Positions 15,805 through 24,612 of a stretch of 64,000 nucleotides of DNA are shown here, one piece after another. The notes beneath the pieces are model-generated. The model ran no database searches. It had not been told where the DNA came from and saw only the letters and a program-made list of their open reading frames with translations. Positions within the stretch are counted from its first letter, which is position 1. Each line of letters starts with the position of its first letter. The stretch lies in contig NZ_CP085173.1 in assembly GCF_020616555.1 (NCBI RefSeq), forward strand, positions 6,402,001-6,466,000. The letters run 5' to 3'. A program made the position numbers and the translations under genes. This DNA is from Streptomyces longhuiensis. GTDB taxonomy: Bacteria > Actinomycetota > Actinomycetes > Streptomycetales > Streptomycetaceae.

Positions 15805-16830
15805 ATGCGTATCGGAGTTCTCACCGCCGGCGGCGACTGTCCTGGCCTGAACGCAGTGATCCGGTCGGTCGTGCACCGCGCCGTCACGCACCACGGCGAC
15901 GAGGTGATCGGCTTCGAGGACGGATACGCGGGACTGCTCGACGGGCGCTACCGCACCCTCGACCTGAACGCCGTGAGCGGCATCCTCGCCCGCGGCGGCA
16001 CCATCCTCGGCTCCTCCCGGCTCGAGCGCGACCGCTTCCGCGCCGCCTGCGAGAACGCCAAGGAACTCGCCACCGAGATCGGTTTCGACGTCCTCATCCC
16101 CATCGGCGGCGAGGGCACGCTGACCGCCGCCCGGATGCTCGCCGACGCGGGCCTGCCCGTGGTCGGCGTCCCGAAGACCATCGACAACGACATCTCCGCC
16201 ACGGACCGCACCTTCGGCTTCGACACCGCCGTCGGCGTCGCCACGGAGGCCATGGACCGGCTGAAGACCACCGCCGAGTCCCACCAGCGCGTCATGGTCG
16301 TCGAGGTGATGGGCCGGCACGCGGGCTGGATCGCCCTGGAGTCCGGCATGGCGGGCGGCGCGCACGGCATCTGCCTGCCCGAGCGCCCCTTCGACCCGGC
16401 CGACCTGGTCAAGATGGTCGAGGAGCGCTTCGCGCGCGGCAAGAAGTTCGCCGTCATCTGCGTGGCCGAGGGCGCGCACCCCGCCGAGGGCACGATGGAC
16501 TACCAGACCGGCGCGATCGACCGCTTCGGCCACGAGCGCTTCCAGGGCATCGGCACGGCCCTCGCGTTCGAGCTGGAGCGCCGCCTCGGCAAGGAGGCGA
16601 AGCCGGTCATTCTCGGCCACGTCCAGCGCGGCGGCACCCCGACCGCGTACGACCGGGTCCTCGCCACGCGCTTCGGCTGGCACGCCGTCGAGGCCGCGCA
16701 CCAGGGCGTCTCCGGCCGCATGACGGCGCTGCGCGGCACGGAGATCGAGATGGTCCCGCTCGCCGAGGCCGTCGCCGAACTGAAGACGGTCCCGAAGGAC
16801 CGCATGGACGAGGCGGAATCGGTCTTCTAG
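15805..16830 (+). CDS. pfkA: ATP-dependent 6-phosphofructokinase
   Basis: A 341-residue enzyme phosphorylating fructose-6-phosphate to the 1,6-bisphosphate. Motifs: N-terminal GVLTAGGDCPGLNAVIR (nucleotide loop), IPIGGEGTL, PKTIDNDI (catalytic Asp region) and MGRHAGWIAL; the C-terminal HVQRGGTPTAYDR contributes to sugar binding. Length equals that I recall for the characterised S. coelicolor ATP-dependent enzyme. The glycine after GGEGT, rather than an Asp, fits the group III/mixed Pfk family of actinomycetes. The ATG at 15805 has AGGAGA upstream. It diverges from pta-ackA, with a near-consensus promoter in between. Confidence 0.95.
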   Translation: MRIGVLTAGGDCPGLNAVIRSVVHRAVTHHGDEVIGFEDGYAGLLDGRYRTLDLNAVSGILARGGTILGSSRLERDRFRAACENAKELATEIGFDVLIPIGGEGTLTAARMLADAGLPVVGVPKTIDNDISATDRTFGFDTAVGVATEAMDRLKTTAESHQRVMVVEVMGRHAGWIALESGMAGGAHGICLPERPFDPADLVKMVEERFARGKKFAVICVAEGAHPAEGTMDYQTGAIDRFGHERFQGIGTALAFELERRLGKEAKPVILGHVQRGGTPTAYDRVLATRFGWHAVEAAHQGVSGRMTALRGTEIEMVPLAEAVAELKTVPKDRMDEAESVF

Positions 16831-16861
16831 AGCTCCACCGTCCGGCGACCGCCGCCACCGC

Positions 16862-17575
16862 CTACGACGTGCGCATCCTCGACCAGAACTCGTCGAGGAT
16901 CCCGTCGAGGAACTCCCGCCCGGCCTCGCCCGACTCGCGCCCCGCACCGCCGCCCCAGCTGAGCGTCGCGGCCATCAGCGCCTGGTACTCGAGCTGCATC
17001 TCCTGGAGGACTTCCTCCAGTTGACCCTTGTGCACGGGGACGAGCTTGGTGATCGGGCGCGTGTACGCCTGCCAGCGCGTGGTCACCGCGCTGCGCAGGA
17101 AATCCGCCAGCTGCTCGTCGCGGCCCGTGACGGTCGAGAAGTCCGGCGGCGCAAGGCCGAGCACCTCGGCGAGGGTGGCCGACTGGCGCTCGTTGCCGCG
17201 CCACTCGCCGGTCTCCTCCATCCGCAGATACGAATGGATCTCCACCCCCACCGTGCGCGCCACGTCCTCCGGCGCCATGCCGCGGGCCATCCGGTGCTCG
17301 CGCAGCGTCCGCGCCGCGCCTATGAGATCACCCGGCGAGCACCACAGGGCACCCGCGAGCGCGGTGAGCTCCGCCGAGGTCGGCGACGTGAGCCCGCGCT
17401 CCCAGGCGATGATCGTGTCGGGCGTGACGTGATGCTGGCCGTACGAGGCGCGCATGCCGTAAGCGACATGCCCGGGCGCCATCCCGAGGGCCTCACGGAG
17501 GCGTCGGGCGGCCGGAGCGTTGAACGGTGGGGCGGAGTCGCTTGGGTGCACGGGCACACGGTAGGTGTGGGACAT
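16862..17575 (-). CDS. Helix-turn-helix regulator with two XRE-like domains
   Basis: A 237-residue DNA-binding protein. A first XRE-like HTH is at about residues 18-75 (GHVAYGMRASYGQHHVTPDTIIAWERG). A second is at about 82-140 (LREHRMARGMAPEDVARTVGVEIHSYLRMEETGEW). An uncharacterised helical C-terminus follows (about 150-237). The ATG at 17575 gives MSHTYRVPVHPSD. It is convergent with pfkA and divergent from the GntR gene. I know of no function for this family; targets cannot be deduced. Confidence 0.8.
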   Translation of the reverse strand: MSHTYRVPVHPSDSAPPFNAPAARRLREALGMAPGHVAYGMRASYGQHHVTPDTIIAWERGLTSPTSAELTALAGALWCSPGDLIGAARTLREHRMARGMAPEDVARTVGVEIHSYLRMEETGEWRGNERQSATLAEVLGLAPPDFSTVTGRDEQLADFLRSAVTTRWQAYTRPITKLVPVHKGQLEEVLQEMQLEYQALMAATLSWGGGAGRESGEAGREFLDGILDEFWSRMRTS

Positions 17576-17653
17576 GCCGGTGGCTACGGTCTGTTCGCAC
17601 CGGGTTACTTGTCGTAGGAACCTACGGGGACCGGACTCCGGGTGACCAGATCC

Positions 17654-17670
17654 GTATACTCCTTGTATGC
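17654..17670. promoter_or_regulatory. GntR operator, own promoter
   Basis: GTATAC-tcctt-GTATGC, a near-perfect inverted repeat (one mismatch between arms) ending 16 bases before the gntR start. The same half-sites with the same 5-base spacing recur twice at 20587-20614 upstream of the transporter-nitrilase operon. Confidence 0.7.
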
Positions 17671-17686
17671 AACTCTGGGGGCAGTC

Positions 17687-18313
17687 GTGACGTCGGGACG
17701 GGACAAGGCCTACGCGTTTCTCAAGGAGAACGTGCTCGCGGACCCGGACAGGCAAGGGGAGTTCCTCTCCGAGCAGGAGCTCGCCGACCGGATCGGTGTC
17801 TCCCGCACCCCGATCCGCGAGGCGCTCCTGCTGCTCGCCGCCGAGGACCTCGTACGGCTGGTCCCCAAGCGCGGGGCACAGGTCGTACCGCTGTCGGGGC
17901 GGGAGATCACCGAGCTGATGGAGCTGCGCGGCATCGTCGAGCGGTACTCCGCGGAGCGGGTCATCGCCGGGGGCAACGCCCCCGTGTCCGAGCTGACCGC
18001 GCTGCTCGACCGCCAGCGCACGCTCAGCGGGGCCGAGCACGCCAAGGAGTTCATCGCGGTGGATCACCTCTTCCACGCGACGATCGTGGCGGCGGCCGGC
18101 AACGCCCTGCTCGACCGCCACTACGACGGGCTCCGCAGCCGCCAGATCCGGGCCGGGGTGGTGGCGCTGTTCAACCAGCACGGCCGGCAGGAGTCCGTGC
18201 TCCATGAGCACGAGGCGATCCTCGACGCGATCGCCTCCGGCGACCGGCAGGCCGCGTGCACCGCGATCGACAGCCACCTGGAGTCGACGCTCAAGGTGCT
18301 GCTCGCGGGATAG
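17687..18313 (+). CDS. GntR family (FadR/FCD subfamily) transcriptional regulator
   Basis: A 208-residue regulator. The N-terminal winged helix has LSEQELADRIGVSRTPIREALLLLAAEDLVRLVPKRGAQV (about residues 26-65), typical of GntR. The C-terminal FCD domain has a likely metal-binding set: D and H in VDHLFHAT, a His in HEHEAI, and a final helical DSHL. It binds an organic acid in most relatives. The GTG at 17687 is chosen over the in-frame upstream GTG, because the latter would place the operator inside the gene. It is convergent with the nitrilase gene. Likely repressor of itself and the 18341-20672 cluster. Confidence 0.9.
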   Translation: MTSGRDKAYAFLKENVLADPDRQGEFLSEQELADRIGVSRTPIREALLLLAAEDLVRLVPKRGAQVVPLSGREITELMELRGIVERYSAERVIAGGNAPVSELTALLDRQRTLSGAEHAKEFIAVDHLFHATIVAAAGNALLDRHYDGLRSRQIRAGVVALFNQHGRQESVLHEHEAILDAIASGDRQAACTAIDSHLESTLKVLLAG

Positions 18314-18340
18314 CGGGCCTGCCGGGCATCCGGCTCGTCG

Positions 18341-19135
18341 TCAAAGGCTCCGGCGGTTGGCCAGTACCGGGATGGAACGGCGGACCGAGGCGACCTCGTC
18401 GAGGTCCAGGTCCGCGACGAGCAGCCCCGGTCCCTCTTCGAGGCGCTCGCGCACGGTTCCGTCCGGGCCGACGACGGCGCTGTGGCCGATGCCGGTGGGG
18501 GCGTTCGACGCGGCGGTGACGCCGGAGGCCGCCGGGTCCGCCTGGTCCACGGCGGCGAGCCAGAGCGTGGCGTCGAGCGCGCGGGCGCGGATCAGCAGCT
18601 CCCACTGCTCCCGCTTGCCCGGGCCCGCGCCCCATGAGGCGGGGAGCACGGACACCACCGCGCCCGCGTCGGCGTGGGCCCTGAACAGCTCGGGGAAGCG
18701 GACGTCGTAGCAGGTCGCGAGGCCGATGCGGGTGCCGTCGACGTCGAAGGTGACGACCTCGGACCCGGGTGCCACCGTGTCGGACTCGGCGAAGCCGAAG
18801 GCGTCGTAGAGATGGATCTTGTCGTACGCCGCCTCGACGCCGGGGCCGGTGGCGAGCAGGGTGTTGGCCACCTTTCCGTCCGGGGCGGGGGTGAACATGC
18901 CCGCGACGACGACGAGGTCGGCCTCCTTGGCGATCTGGCGCACCGCCGTGGCCCACGGGCCGTCGAGCGGTTCGGCCAGCGGCGCCAGCGGGGTCCCGAA
19001 GCAGGCCATCGCGGCCTCCGGGAAGACGACGACGCGGGCGCCCGCGTCCGCCGCGAGACGGGCCTGTTCGCGCAGGAGCGCGAGGTTCTCCTCGGGGCGG
19101 GGGCCGGTGGTGATCTGGCTCAGCGCGATACGCAT
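18341..19135 (-). CDS. Carbon-nitrogen hydrolase (nitrilase superfamily)
   Basis: A 264-residue enzyme hydrolysing an amide or nitrile C-N bond. The catalytic Glu-Lys-Cys triad is visible: E40 in VVFPEAAM, K106 in DKIHLYD, C142 in ATCYDVRFPE. Overall similarity is to the omega-amidase/deaminated-glutathione amidase branch, but the substrate is not fixed. It starts 46 bases after the stop of the MHS transporter gene, so they are probably co-transcribed. The logical substrate is therefore whatever that transporter imports. The ATG at 19135 has GAGGAACG upstream. Confidence 0.9.
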   Translation of the reverse strand: MRIALSQITTGPRPEENLALLREQARLAADAGARVVVFPEAAMACFGTPLAPLAEPLDGPWATAVRQIAKEADLVVVAGMFTPAPDGKVANTLLATGPGVEAAYDKIHLYDAFGFAESDTVAPGSEVVTFDVDGTRIGLATCYDVRFPELFRAHADAGAVVSVLPASWGAGPGKREQWELLIRARALDATLWLAAVDQADPAASGVTAASNAPTGIGHSAVVGPDGTVRERLEEGPGLLVADLDLDEVASVRRSIPVLANRRSL

Positions 19136-19181
19136 GAGACGTTCCTCCTCGTGTGGGCGTTCGGGAATGCGCGGTCTGGAG

Positions 19182-20537
19182 TCAGGACGCCGTCGACGCG
19201 GCGGGGGAGCGGACCGGTTCGCCGCTCAGCAGCTCCTCGTCGCTGCGGTCGCCGTCGCGGCCCAGGCACAGCCCGGCGATGGTGACGATCGCGGTGCCCG
19301 CGACGTAGAGGGCCAGCGGGATCCACGAGTCGTACGCGTCGAGCAGCGCCGTGAACAGCAGGGGCGCGACGGCGCCGCCGATGACACCGGCCAGCGTGTA
19401 CGCGAGCGAGGAGCCTGTGTAGCGCAGTCGCGGGGAGAACTGCTCGGCGATGAAGGCCGCCTGCGGCCCGTACATCGCGGAGTGGAAGACCAGCGCCACC
19501 ACGACGCCGAGCGCGAGCAGCGGCCAGCTCCCGCCGCCGATCATCGGGAAGAACAGGAACGGCCACACGCCGGCGGCCGCGGCCGAGACCCCGTACAGGA
19601 CGCGGCGGTTGACGCGGTCGGACAGGGCGCCGGCCAGCGGGATCAGGAAGACCTGGAGGGAGGAGCCGATGAGGACGGCGGCCAGGGCGGAGCCGCGGGA
19701 CATGCCGAGCTCGCCGGTCGCGTAGGTCAGGACGAAGACGGTGAAGAGCGCGTACAGGACGTCCGGGGCCACGCGGCTGAGGATCGCGGCCGCCAGGGCG
19801 CGCGGGTGCGTCGTGAAGACCTCGCGGATCGGGGCCTCGGGGCGCTTCTGCTCGGCCTCCATCGCCTTGAAGACGGGGGTCTCCTCGAGCTTCGCGCGGA
19901 TCCACAGGCCGAAGAAGACGAGCACGCCGGAGAGCAGGAACGCCACGCGCCAGCCCCAGGACGTGAACTGGGCCTCCGTCAGGAGGGCGCCGAGGGCGGC
20001 GAGTACGCCGTTGGCGAGCAGGTTGCCGACCGGCGGGCCGATCTGAGCGGCCGAGGCGTAGAAGCCGCGCCGGCGTGGATCGCCGAACTCGCTGGACAGC
20101 AGCACCGCCCCGCCCCACTCGCCGCCGACACCGACGCCCTGGGCGAAGCGGAGGATCACGAGGGTGATCGGCGCGGCGACGCCGATCGTGGCGTAGGAGG
20201 GGAGCAGGCCGATCGCGAGGGTCGCGGCCCCGATCAGGACGAGTGTCGCGATCAGGACCTTCTTGCGGCCGAGCTTGTCGCCGAGGCGGCCGAAGACGAA
20301 ACCGCCGAGCGGGCGCGACACGTAGCCGACGGCGTACGTGGAGAACGCCAGCAGGGTGCCGGTGGCGGGGTCCTCCGAGGGGAAGAAGACATCGCCGAAG
20401 ACCAGCGCCGCCGCGACGGAGTAGATGGCGAAGTCGTACCACTCCAGTGCGGTTCCGGTCAGGCTGGCGAAGAAGGCGCGGCGGACCGCGGACCCGCCGA
20501 GCGGGGTCTTTTCCGTGCTCGTGCTGGTGTGGTTCAC
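19182..20537 (-). CDS. MFS transporter, metabolite:H+ symporter (MHS) type
   Basis: A 451-residue membrane protein with 12 predicted helices. MHS signatures: ALEWYDFAIYSVAAALVF in TM1, the loop GRLGDKLGRKKVL (A-motif GxLGDRxGRR type), and RFAQGVGVGGEWGGAVLL. The family imports carboxylates such as citrate, alpha-ketoglutarate, shikimate and aromatic acids by proton symport. The GTG at 20537 with CAGGGA upstream is chosen, because upstream codons overlap the operator. It is the first gene of an operon with the nitrilase. Its promoter carries the GntR operators. Confidence 0.9.
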   Translation of the reverse strand: MNHTSTSTEKTPLGGSAVRRAFFASLTGTALEWYDFAIYSVAAALVFGDVFFPSEDPATGTLLAFSTYAVGYVSRPLGGFVFGRLGDKLGRKKVLIATLVLIGAATLAIGLLPSYATIGVAAPITLVILRFAQGVGVGGEWGGAVLLSSEFGDPRRRGFYASAAQIGPPVGNLLANGVLAALGALLTEAQFTSWGWRVAFLLSGVLVFFGLWIRAKLEETPVFKAMEAEQKRPEAPIREVFTTHPRALAAAILSRVAPDVLYALFTVFVLTYATGELGMSRGSALAAVLIGSSLQVFLIPLAGALSDRVNRRVLYGVSAAAAGVWPFLFFPMIGGGSWPLLALGVVVALVFHSAMYGPQAAFIAEQFSPRLRYTGSSLAYTLAGVIGGAVAPLLFTALLDAYDSWIPLALYVAGTAIVTIAGLCLGRDGDRSDEELLSGEPVRSPAASTAS

Positions 20538-20564
20538 GACGTCCGTCCCTGAGGTTCCTTGGGT

Positions 20565-20641
20565 GAGGTTAACTGTCGACCTTCCGGCATACTTCTTGTA
20601 TACAGGTCGTATGCGCAAGCCTTCCGCGCAAAGTTAACCTC
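20565..20641. repeat. Inverted repeat flanking the divergent operator region
   Basis: GAGGTTAACT (20565-20574) and AGTTAACCTC (20632-20641) are perfect inverted copies. They bracket the GntR half-sites between the MHS gene and the DUF2848 gene. They may be binding sites of a second regulator, or an RNA hairpin in neither transcript. Confidence 0.5.
20587..20614. promoter_or_regulatory. Double GntR operator (three phased half-sites)
   Basis: GCATAC-ttctt-GTATAC-aggtc-GTATGC: three 6-base half-sites at 11-base spacing form two overlapping operators. Both have the same arms and spacing as the site in the gntR promoter. It is located 50 bases upstream of the MHS start and 58 upstream of DUF2848, so one site could control both directions. 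Confidence 0.7.
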
Positions 20642-20671
20642 CCCGATACCGCGAACGATGTGGAGAAACCC

Positions 20672-21358
20672 ATGGCGCTGCTGACCTTCGAACTGCCCGA
20701 CGGCACCACCCGCAAGGTCGATGTCGTGCAGGTGCTCAACGCCGGATACGCCGGGCGCAGCCAGGACGACGTCGCCGCCCACGTGGCGGAACTCGCCGAG
20801 CTGGGGGTGCCCGCGCCGTCCGTGACCCCCGCGCTCTACCCCGTCTCCCCCTACCTCGCCCAGCACACCGACCAGGTCCGCGTCCAGCACGGGCGCACCT
20901 CGGGCGAGGCCGAGTGGGCGCTGGTCGTCGATCAGGACGGCGACCTGCTGCTGACGGCCGCCTGCGACCACACCGACCGCGAGCTGGAGGTGCACGGCGT
21001 GGCATGGAGCAAGAACGCGAGCCCCGACGTCCTCGCCCGCCGCGCCTGGCGCCTCGCCGACGTGCAGGAGCGCCTCGACGACCTGACCCTGCGCGCCTGG
21101 GTGACCCACGACGGCCGGGAGACCCTGATCCAGGACGGCACCCTGGCCGAGCTGCTCACGCCGGCCTACTGGGCCGACGTCCTGCGCGAGCGCGGCGACC
21201 TGGTGCCCGGCACGGTCCTGATCTCCGGCACGATCCCGATGGCCGAGGGCGTCGACCAGTTCGCCCCCCACTGGCGCGTGGAACTGACCGACCCGGCCAC
21301 GGGCGACACGATCGACCTGGCGTACGACGTGGTGAGGATGCCGGTGCCGATCGGCTGA
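20672..21358 (+). CDS. DUF2848 family protein
   Basis: A 228-residue cytoplasmic protein of DUF2848. The family is uncharacterised; the C-terminal half (LISGTIPMAEGVDQFAPHWRVELTDP) resembles the layout of fumarylacetoacetase-fold proteins. The ATG at 20672 is used, with GGAG upstream. It is divergent from the MHS-nitrilase operon across a 134-base region carrying the GntR operators. It is therefore probably part of the same catabolic unit, perhaps processing the product of the nitrilase. This pathway role is inference. Confidence 0.8.
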   Translation: MALLTFELPDGTTRKVDVVQVLNAGYAGRSQDDVAAHVAELAELGVPAPSVTPALYPVSPYLAQHTDQVRVQHGRTSGEAEWALVVDQDGDLLLTAACDHTDRELEVHGVAWSKNASPDVLARRAWRLADVQERLDDLTLRAWVTHDGRETLIQDGTLAELLTPAYWADVLRERGDLVPGTVLISGTIPMAEGVDQFAPHWRVELTDPATGDTIDLAYDVVRMPVPIG

Positions 21359-21422
21359 GGAGACGGCCGGGCGGCCCGTCGATCAGTGCGGGGCGCGAGG
21401 GTGCGGGATGCGGATCGGCCGG

Positions 21423-22253
21423 TCAGCCCTTGACCGCACCCCCCAGCGCGAACCCCCCGCCGAAGCGCCGGGCCACCAGGACGTACAGCAGGATCACCGG
21501 CGTCGAGTAGATGATCGAGAAGGCTGCCAGCTGGCCGTAGACGACCGTGCCCCGGTTGCCGAAGAAGTCGTTGATGCTCACCGAGGCCGGCATCTGCTCG
21601 GGGGTGAGCAGGAGCATGAAGGGGACGAAGAAGTTGCCCCACATCATGACGAACGAGAAGACCGTGACCACCGATATGCCTGGCCCCATCAAGGGGAGCA
21701 CGATGCGGATCAGGGACTGGAACGAGGACGCCCCGTCCGTCCAGGCCGCCTCCTCCAGCTCCTTCGGGACGCCGTCCATGAAGTTCTTCATCAGCCAGAT
21801 GGCGAACGGGAGTTGGGACGCGGCGAAGAAGAAGATCGTGCCCTGCATCGTGTCGATCAGATCGACCTGCACGAAGAGCGCGTAGACCGGGACCATGATC
21901 GCCGTGATGGGGAGGCACGTCGCGAACAGGACCGTCGCCAGGAACGGGTTGTTGAAGCGGGAGCGGTAGCGGGACAGCGGGTATGCCGCGAGGGCCGCGC
22001 TCGCCACCGTCAGGAGGGTCGCGCCGCCGCACAGCAGCAGGCTGTTGAGGAGCGGTGTGAAGGTGATGTCGGGGGTCAGGACCGCGTCGAAGTTGTCCAG
22101 GGTGACGCCGTCGGGGATCTTCACCTGGAGGTTCGCGTGCGCGTCGAGCGCGGAGAGGACCACCCACGCCAGCGGCAGGACGAACGCCGCGGCGACGATC
22201 AGGAGTCCGGCGTCGGCCGCGAGGCGGTGGCGGACGGTGCGGGGTGAGGACAC
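21423..22253 (-). CDS. Sugar ABC transporter permease, MalG type
   Basis: A 276-residue inner-membrane permease of a CUT1-type carbohydrate importer, with six hydrophobic segments. The EAA loop that docks the ATPase is seen as EEAAWTDGASSFQSLIRIVLPLMGPG (about residues 160-185). The GTG at 22253 directly abuts the stop of the upstream permease gene (TGA-GTG). It is the last gene of binding protein-MalF-MalG. No ATPase is encoded here. In Streptomyces such importers commonly share the MsiK ATPase, which fits. Confidence 0.92.
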   Translation of the reverse strand: MSSPRTVRHRLAADAGLLIVAAAFVLPLAWVVLSALDAHANLQVKIPDGVTLDNFDAVLTPDITFTPLLNSLLLCGGATLLTVASAALAAYPLSRYRSRFNNPFLATVLFATCLPITAIMVPVYALFVQVDLIDTMQGTIFFFAASQLPFAIWLMKNFMDGVPKELEEAAWTDGASSFQSLIRIVLPLMGPGISVVTVFSFVMMWGNFFVPFMLLLTPEQMPASVSINDFFGNRGTVVYGQLAAFSIIYSTPVILLYVLVARRFGGGFALGGAVKG

Positions 22254-23132
22254 TCAGGCCTCCGAGCGCAGCAGGCGCATATAGACCAGCGAGAAGAGCG
22301 AGCCGACGACCAGGAGGAGCAGGGCGACCGCCGTGCCGTAGCCGATCATGCTCTTCTGGAAGGCCTGCTCGTACATGAACAGGGGCAGGGTCTGGCTGCG
22401 GTTTCCGGGCCCGCCCCGCGTCATCACCCAGATCAGGCCGAAGACGGACAGCGTCTGCAGGGTGTTCAGCATGAGGTTCGTGCCGATGGAGCGGCGGATC
22501 ATCGGCAGCGTGATGTGCCACATGCGGCGCCAGCCGCCCGCGCCGTCCATCTCCGCCGCCTCGGTGATCTCCTTGGGTATCTCGCCGAGCGCCGCCGAGT
22601 AGACCAGCATGGAGAACGCCGTCCCGCGCCACACGTTGGCGAAGGACACCGCGAGGATCGGCAGCGTGAACAGCCAGTTCTGGGTGGGCAGATGGAGCCA
22701 GTCCAGGATCGCGTTGAGCGTGCCCTCGCGGCGGAAGAACGCGTAGAGGAGGAAGCCGGCGACGACCTCCGGCAGGACCCACGCACAGATCACGACCGCG
22801 CCCGTGACCGTGCGGACCGTCTTCGACGCTCGCTGCATCAGCGCGGCGAGGGCGAGGCCCAGCGTGTTCTGCCCGATGAGCGAGGACAGGACGGTGAAGA
22901 CGAGGGTGAGCCAGACCGCGTTCAGGAACGCGTCGTCCTTGAACGCGGCCGTGAAGTTGTCGAAGCCCACGAAGGAGGAGTGGGCCTGGCCCGTCAGCTG
23001 CAGGTCCGTGAAGGCGATGTACGCGCAGTACGCGATCGGGCCGGCGAGGAAGAGCAGCAGCAGGACCAGGGAAGGGGCCAGGGGCAGGGCGCGTGTCAGG
23101 GGGCGGCGTGCACCGCCCCGCCCCACCTTCAC
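22254..23132 (-). CDS. Sugar ABC transporter permease, MalF type
   Basis: A 292-residue permease with six transmembrane segments. Its EAA loop reads TEAAEMDGAGGWRRMWHITLPMIRR (about residues 190-214). It partners the MalG-like protein to form the channel. The GTG at 23132 overlaps the binding-protein stop by four bases (GTGA). The N-terminus (MKVGRGGARRPLTRALPLAPSL) is basic and cytoplasmic. Confidence 0.92.
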   Translation of the reverse strand: MKVGRGGARRPLTRALPLAPSLVLLLLFLAGPIAYCAYIAFTDLQLTGQAHSSFVGFDNFTAAFKDDAFLNAVWLTLVFTVLSSLIGQNTLGLALAALMQRASKTVRTVTGAVVICAWVLPEVVAGFLLYAFFRREGTLNAILDWLHLPTQNWLFTLPILAVSFANVWRGTAFSMLVYSAALGEIPKEITEAAEMDGAGGWRRMWHITLPMIRRSIGTNLMLNTLQTLSVFGLIWVMTRGGPGNRSQTLPLFMYEQAFQKSMIGYGTAVALLLLVVGSLFSLVYMRLLRSEA

Positions 23133-24502
23133 TTGGTGATCACCTTGCCGTCCGTCGCCGTCTTGAGTTGCTCGTCATAGGTGCTCGCCGCCTTCTCCAC
23201 CGAGCTGTCGCCGGTCGTGACCGACTCCATCGCCTCCTGGATCGCCGTGGAGACCTTCGGGTACGCCGGGTACGCGGGCCGGTAGTGGGTCGACGCCACC
23301 AGGTCGGTGAAGAACTTGATGCCGGGCTGCGCCTTCACGTACGCCGGGTCGGCCGCGACGTCCTTGCGGACCGCGATGCCCGAGTTGGCGATGTACCACT
23401 TCTGGGCGTTGGCCTTGGTCTGCATGGTCTTGATGAACTCGAAGGCCAGGTCGGGGTTGGACGCCTTCGACGGGATCGACCACGTCCAGCCGCCCGACAT
23501 GCTGACCTTGCCCGGCGCCTGGCCGTTCTGCGTCGGCATGTGCGCGAGGCCCAGCTTCTGCGACCACTCGGGCCACTCGTGGCCGCTGCCCTTCAGCCAG
23601 TCCTGCGGGAGCCAGGAGCCGTCGAGGTTGATCGCCAGCTTGCTCTCGGGGAGCAGCTCGCCGCGGACCCGGGTGCCGATGTTCGGGTCGAGGGCGTCGG
23701 AGACGTCGGGGCCGAGCTTCTCGCCGTAGACCGTCTTCACGAAGTTCAGCGCGTCCTTGAACGGCTTGCCCGCGGTGATCCACTTGTTGGACGCCTTGTC
23801 GTACAGCGGGTCCGCCGTGTCCGACCCCGTCCCGTACAGCAGCATCTCGAAGCCCTGCATCGCCGACTGCTCGCCGCCGGGCTTGCCCGTGTAGACGTTG
23901 AGCGGGGTGACGGAGGGGACCTTCTTCTTGATCGTGCGGGCCGTGTCGAGGACGTCGTCCCAGGTCTTGGGCTGCCAGGGGGTCTTGATGCCGGCCTTCG
24001 CGAAGATGCCCTTGTCGTACCAGAGCCCGCGGGTGTCCGTGCCGTCCGGGACGCCGTACGTCTTGCCGTCCTGGGCCTTGGCCGCGTTCTTCGCCGTGTC
24101 GATGAACTGGTTCCAGTCGGGCCACTTGGCGAGATACGGGTCGAGGGGCTTCAGGTAGCCGCTGGTGATGTCCGAGTTGATGAGGAACGTGTCCTCGTAG
24201 ACCAGGTCCGGAGCCGTCTTCGGGGAGCGCAGCATCTGCTGGAGCTTGGTGTAGTACTCGGAGTCCGGCGCCTTGATCGGCACCAGCTTCACCTTCTTGC
24301 CCGGATGGTCCTTCTCGAACTGTGTCTTCATCGACGCCAGGTATTTGTCCATGACACGTATCTGGTTGTCGGTCGACTGCTTGAAGGAGATCCTGACGGT
24401 GTCCGGGTCGTCCCCGGAGCCGCTGCCGCAGGCCGTCAGGCCGGTCGCGGCGATGAGCAGAGTGGCGCTGAGGAGCACTGGAGCGGTGGGGCGCACGGGC
24501 AC
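23129..24502 (-). CDS. Extracellular sugar-binding lipoprotein of an ABC importer
   Basis: A 457-residue solute-binding protein (SBP family 1). Lipoprotein signal: a short basic start, a hydrophobic stretch, and the lipobox LTAC with lipidated Cys25, followed by a Gly/Ser/Asp linker. The mature part has conserved WTWSIPSKASNPDLAFEFIK. Start choice is uncertain: AGGAGG lies only two bases before the GTG at 24502, but eight bases before an in-frame GTG at 24496, so the latter may be used. The ligand is likely an oligosaccharide or glucoside; the sequence does not define it. It has a good upstream promoter and a DasR-like site. Confidence 0.92.
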   Translation of the reverse strand: MPVRPTAPVLLSATLLIAATGLTACGSGSGDDPDTVRISFKQSTDNQIRVMDKYLASMKTQFEKDHPGKKVKLVPIKAPDSEYYTKLQQMLRSPKTAPDLVYEDTFLINSDITSGYLKPLDPYLAKWPDWNQFIDTAKNAAKAQDGKTYGVPDGTDTRGLWYDKGIFAKAGIKTPWQPKTWDDVLDTARTIKKKVPSVTPLNVYTGKPGGEQSAMQGFEMLLYGTGSDTADPLYDKASNKWITAGKPFKDALNFVKTVYGEKLGPDVSDALDPNIGTRVRGELLPESKLAINLDGSWLPQDWLKGSGHEWPEWSQKLGLAHMPTQNGQAPGKVSMSGGWTWSIPSKASNPDLAFEFIKTMQTKANAQKWYIANSGIAVRKDVAADPAYVKAQPGIKFFTDLVASTHYRPAYPAYPKVSTAIQEAMESVTTGDSSVEKAASTYDEQLKTATDGKVITK

Positions 24503-24553
24503 GACCTCCTACGGGCCGCCGCCGGCCGGCTTGCCGAGCGGGGCTGCCCGGTG

Positions 24554-24583
24554 AACGTACGGGCGAGGTCGGACCAAGGTCAA
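24554..24583 (-). promoter_or_regulatory. Promoter of the sugar ABC importer operon
   Basis: On the minus strand, TTGACC (24583-24578) and TACGTT (24559-24554) are 18 bases apart. The -10 ends about 51 bases before the binding-protein start. Confidence 0.55.
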
Positions 24584-24612
24584 TCCCCGTGCAGGAGTGG
24601 GTGGTTGACCAA

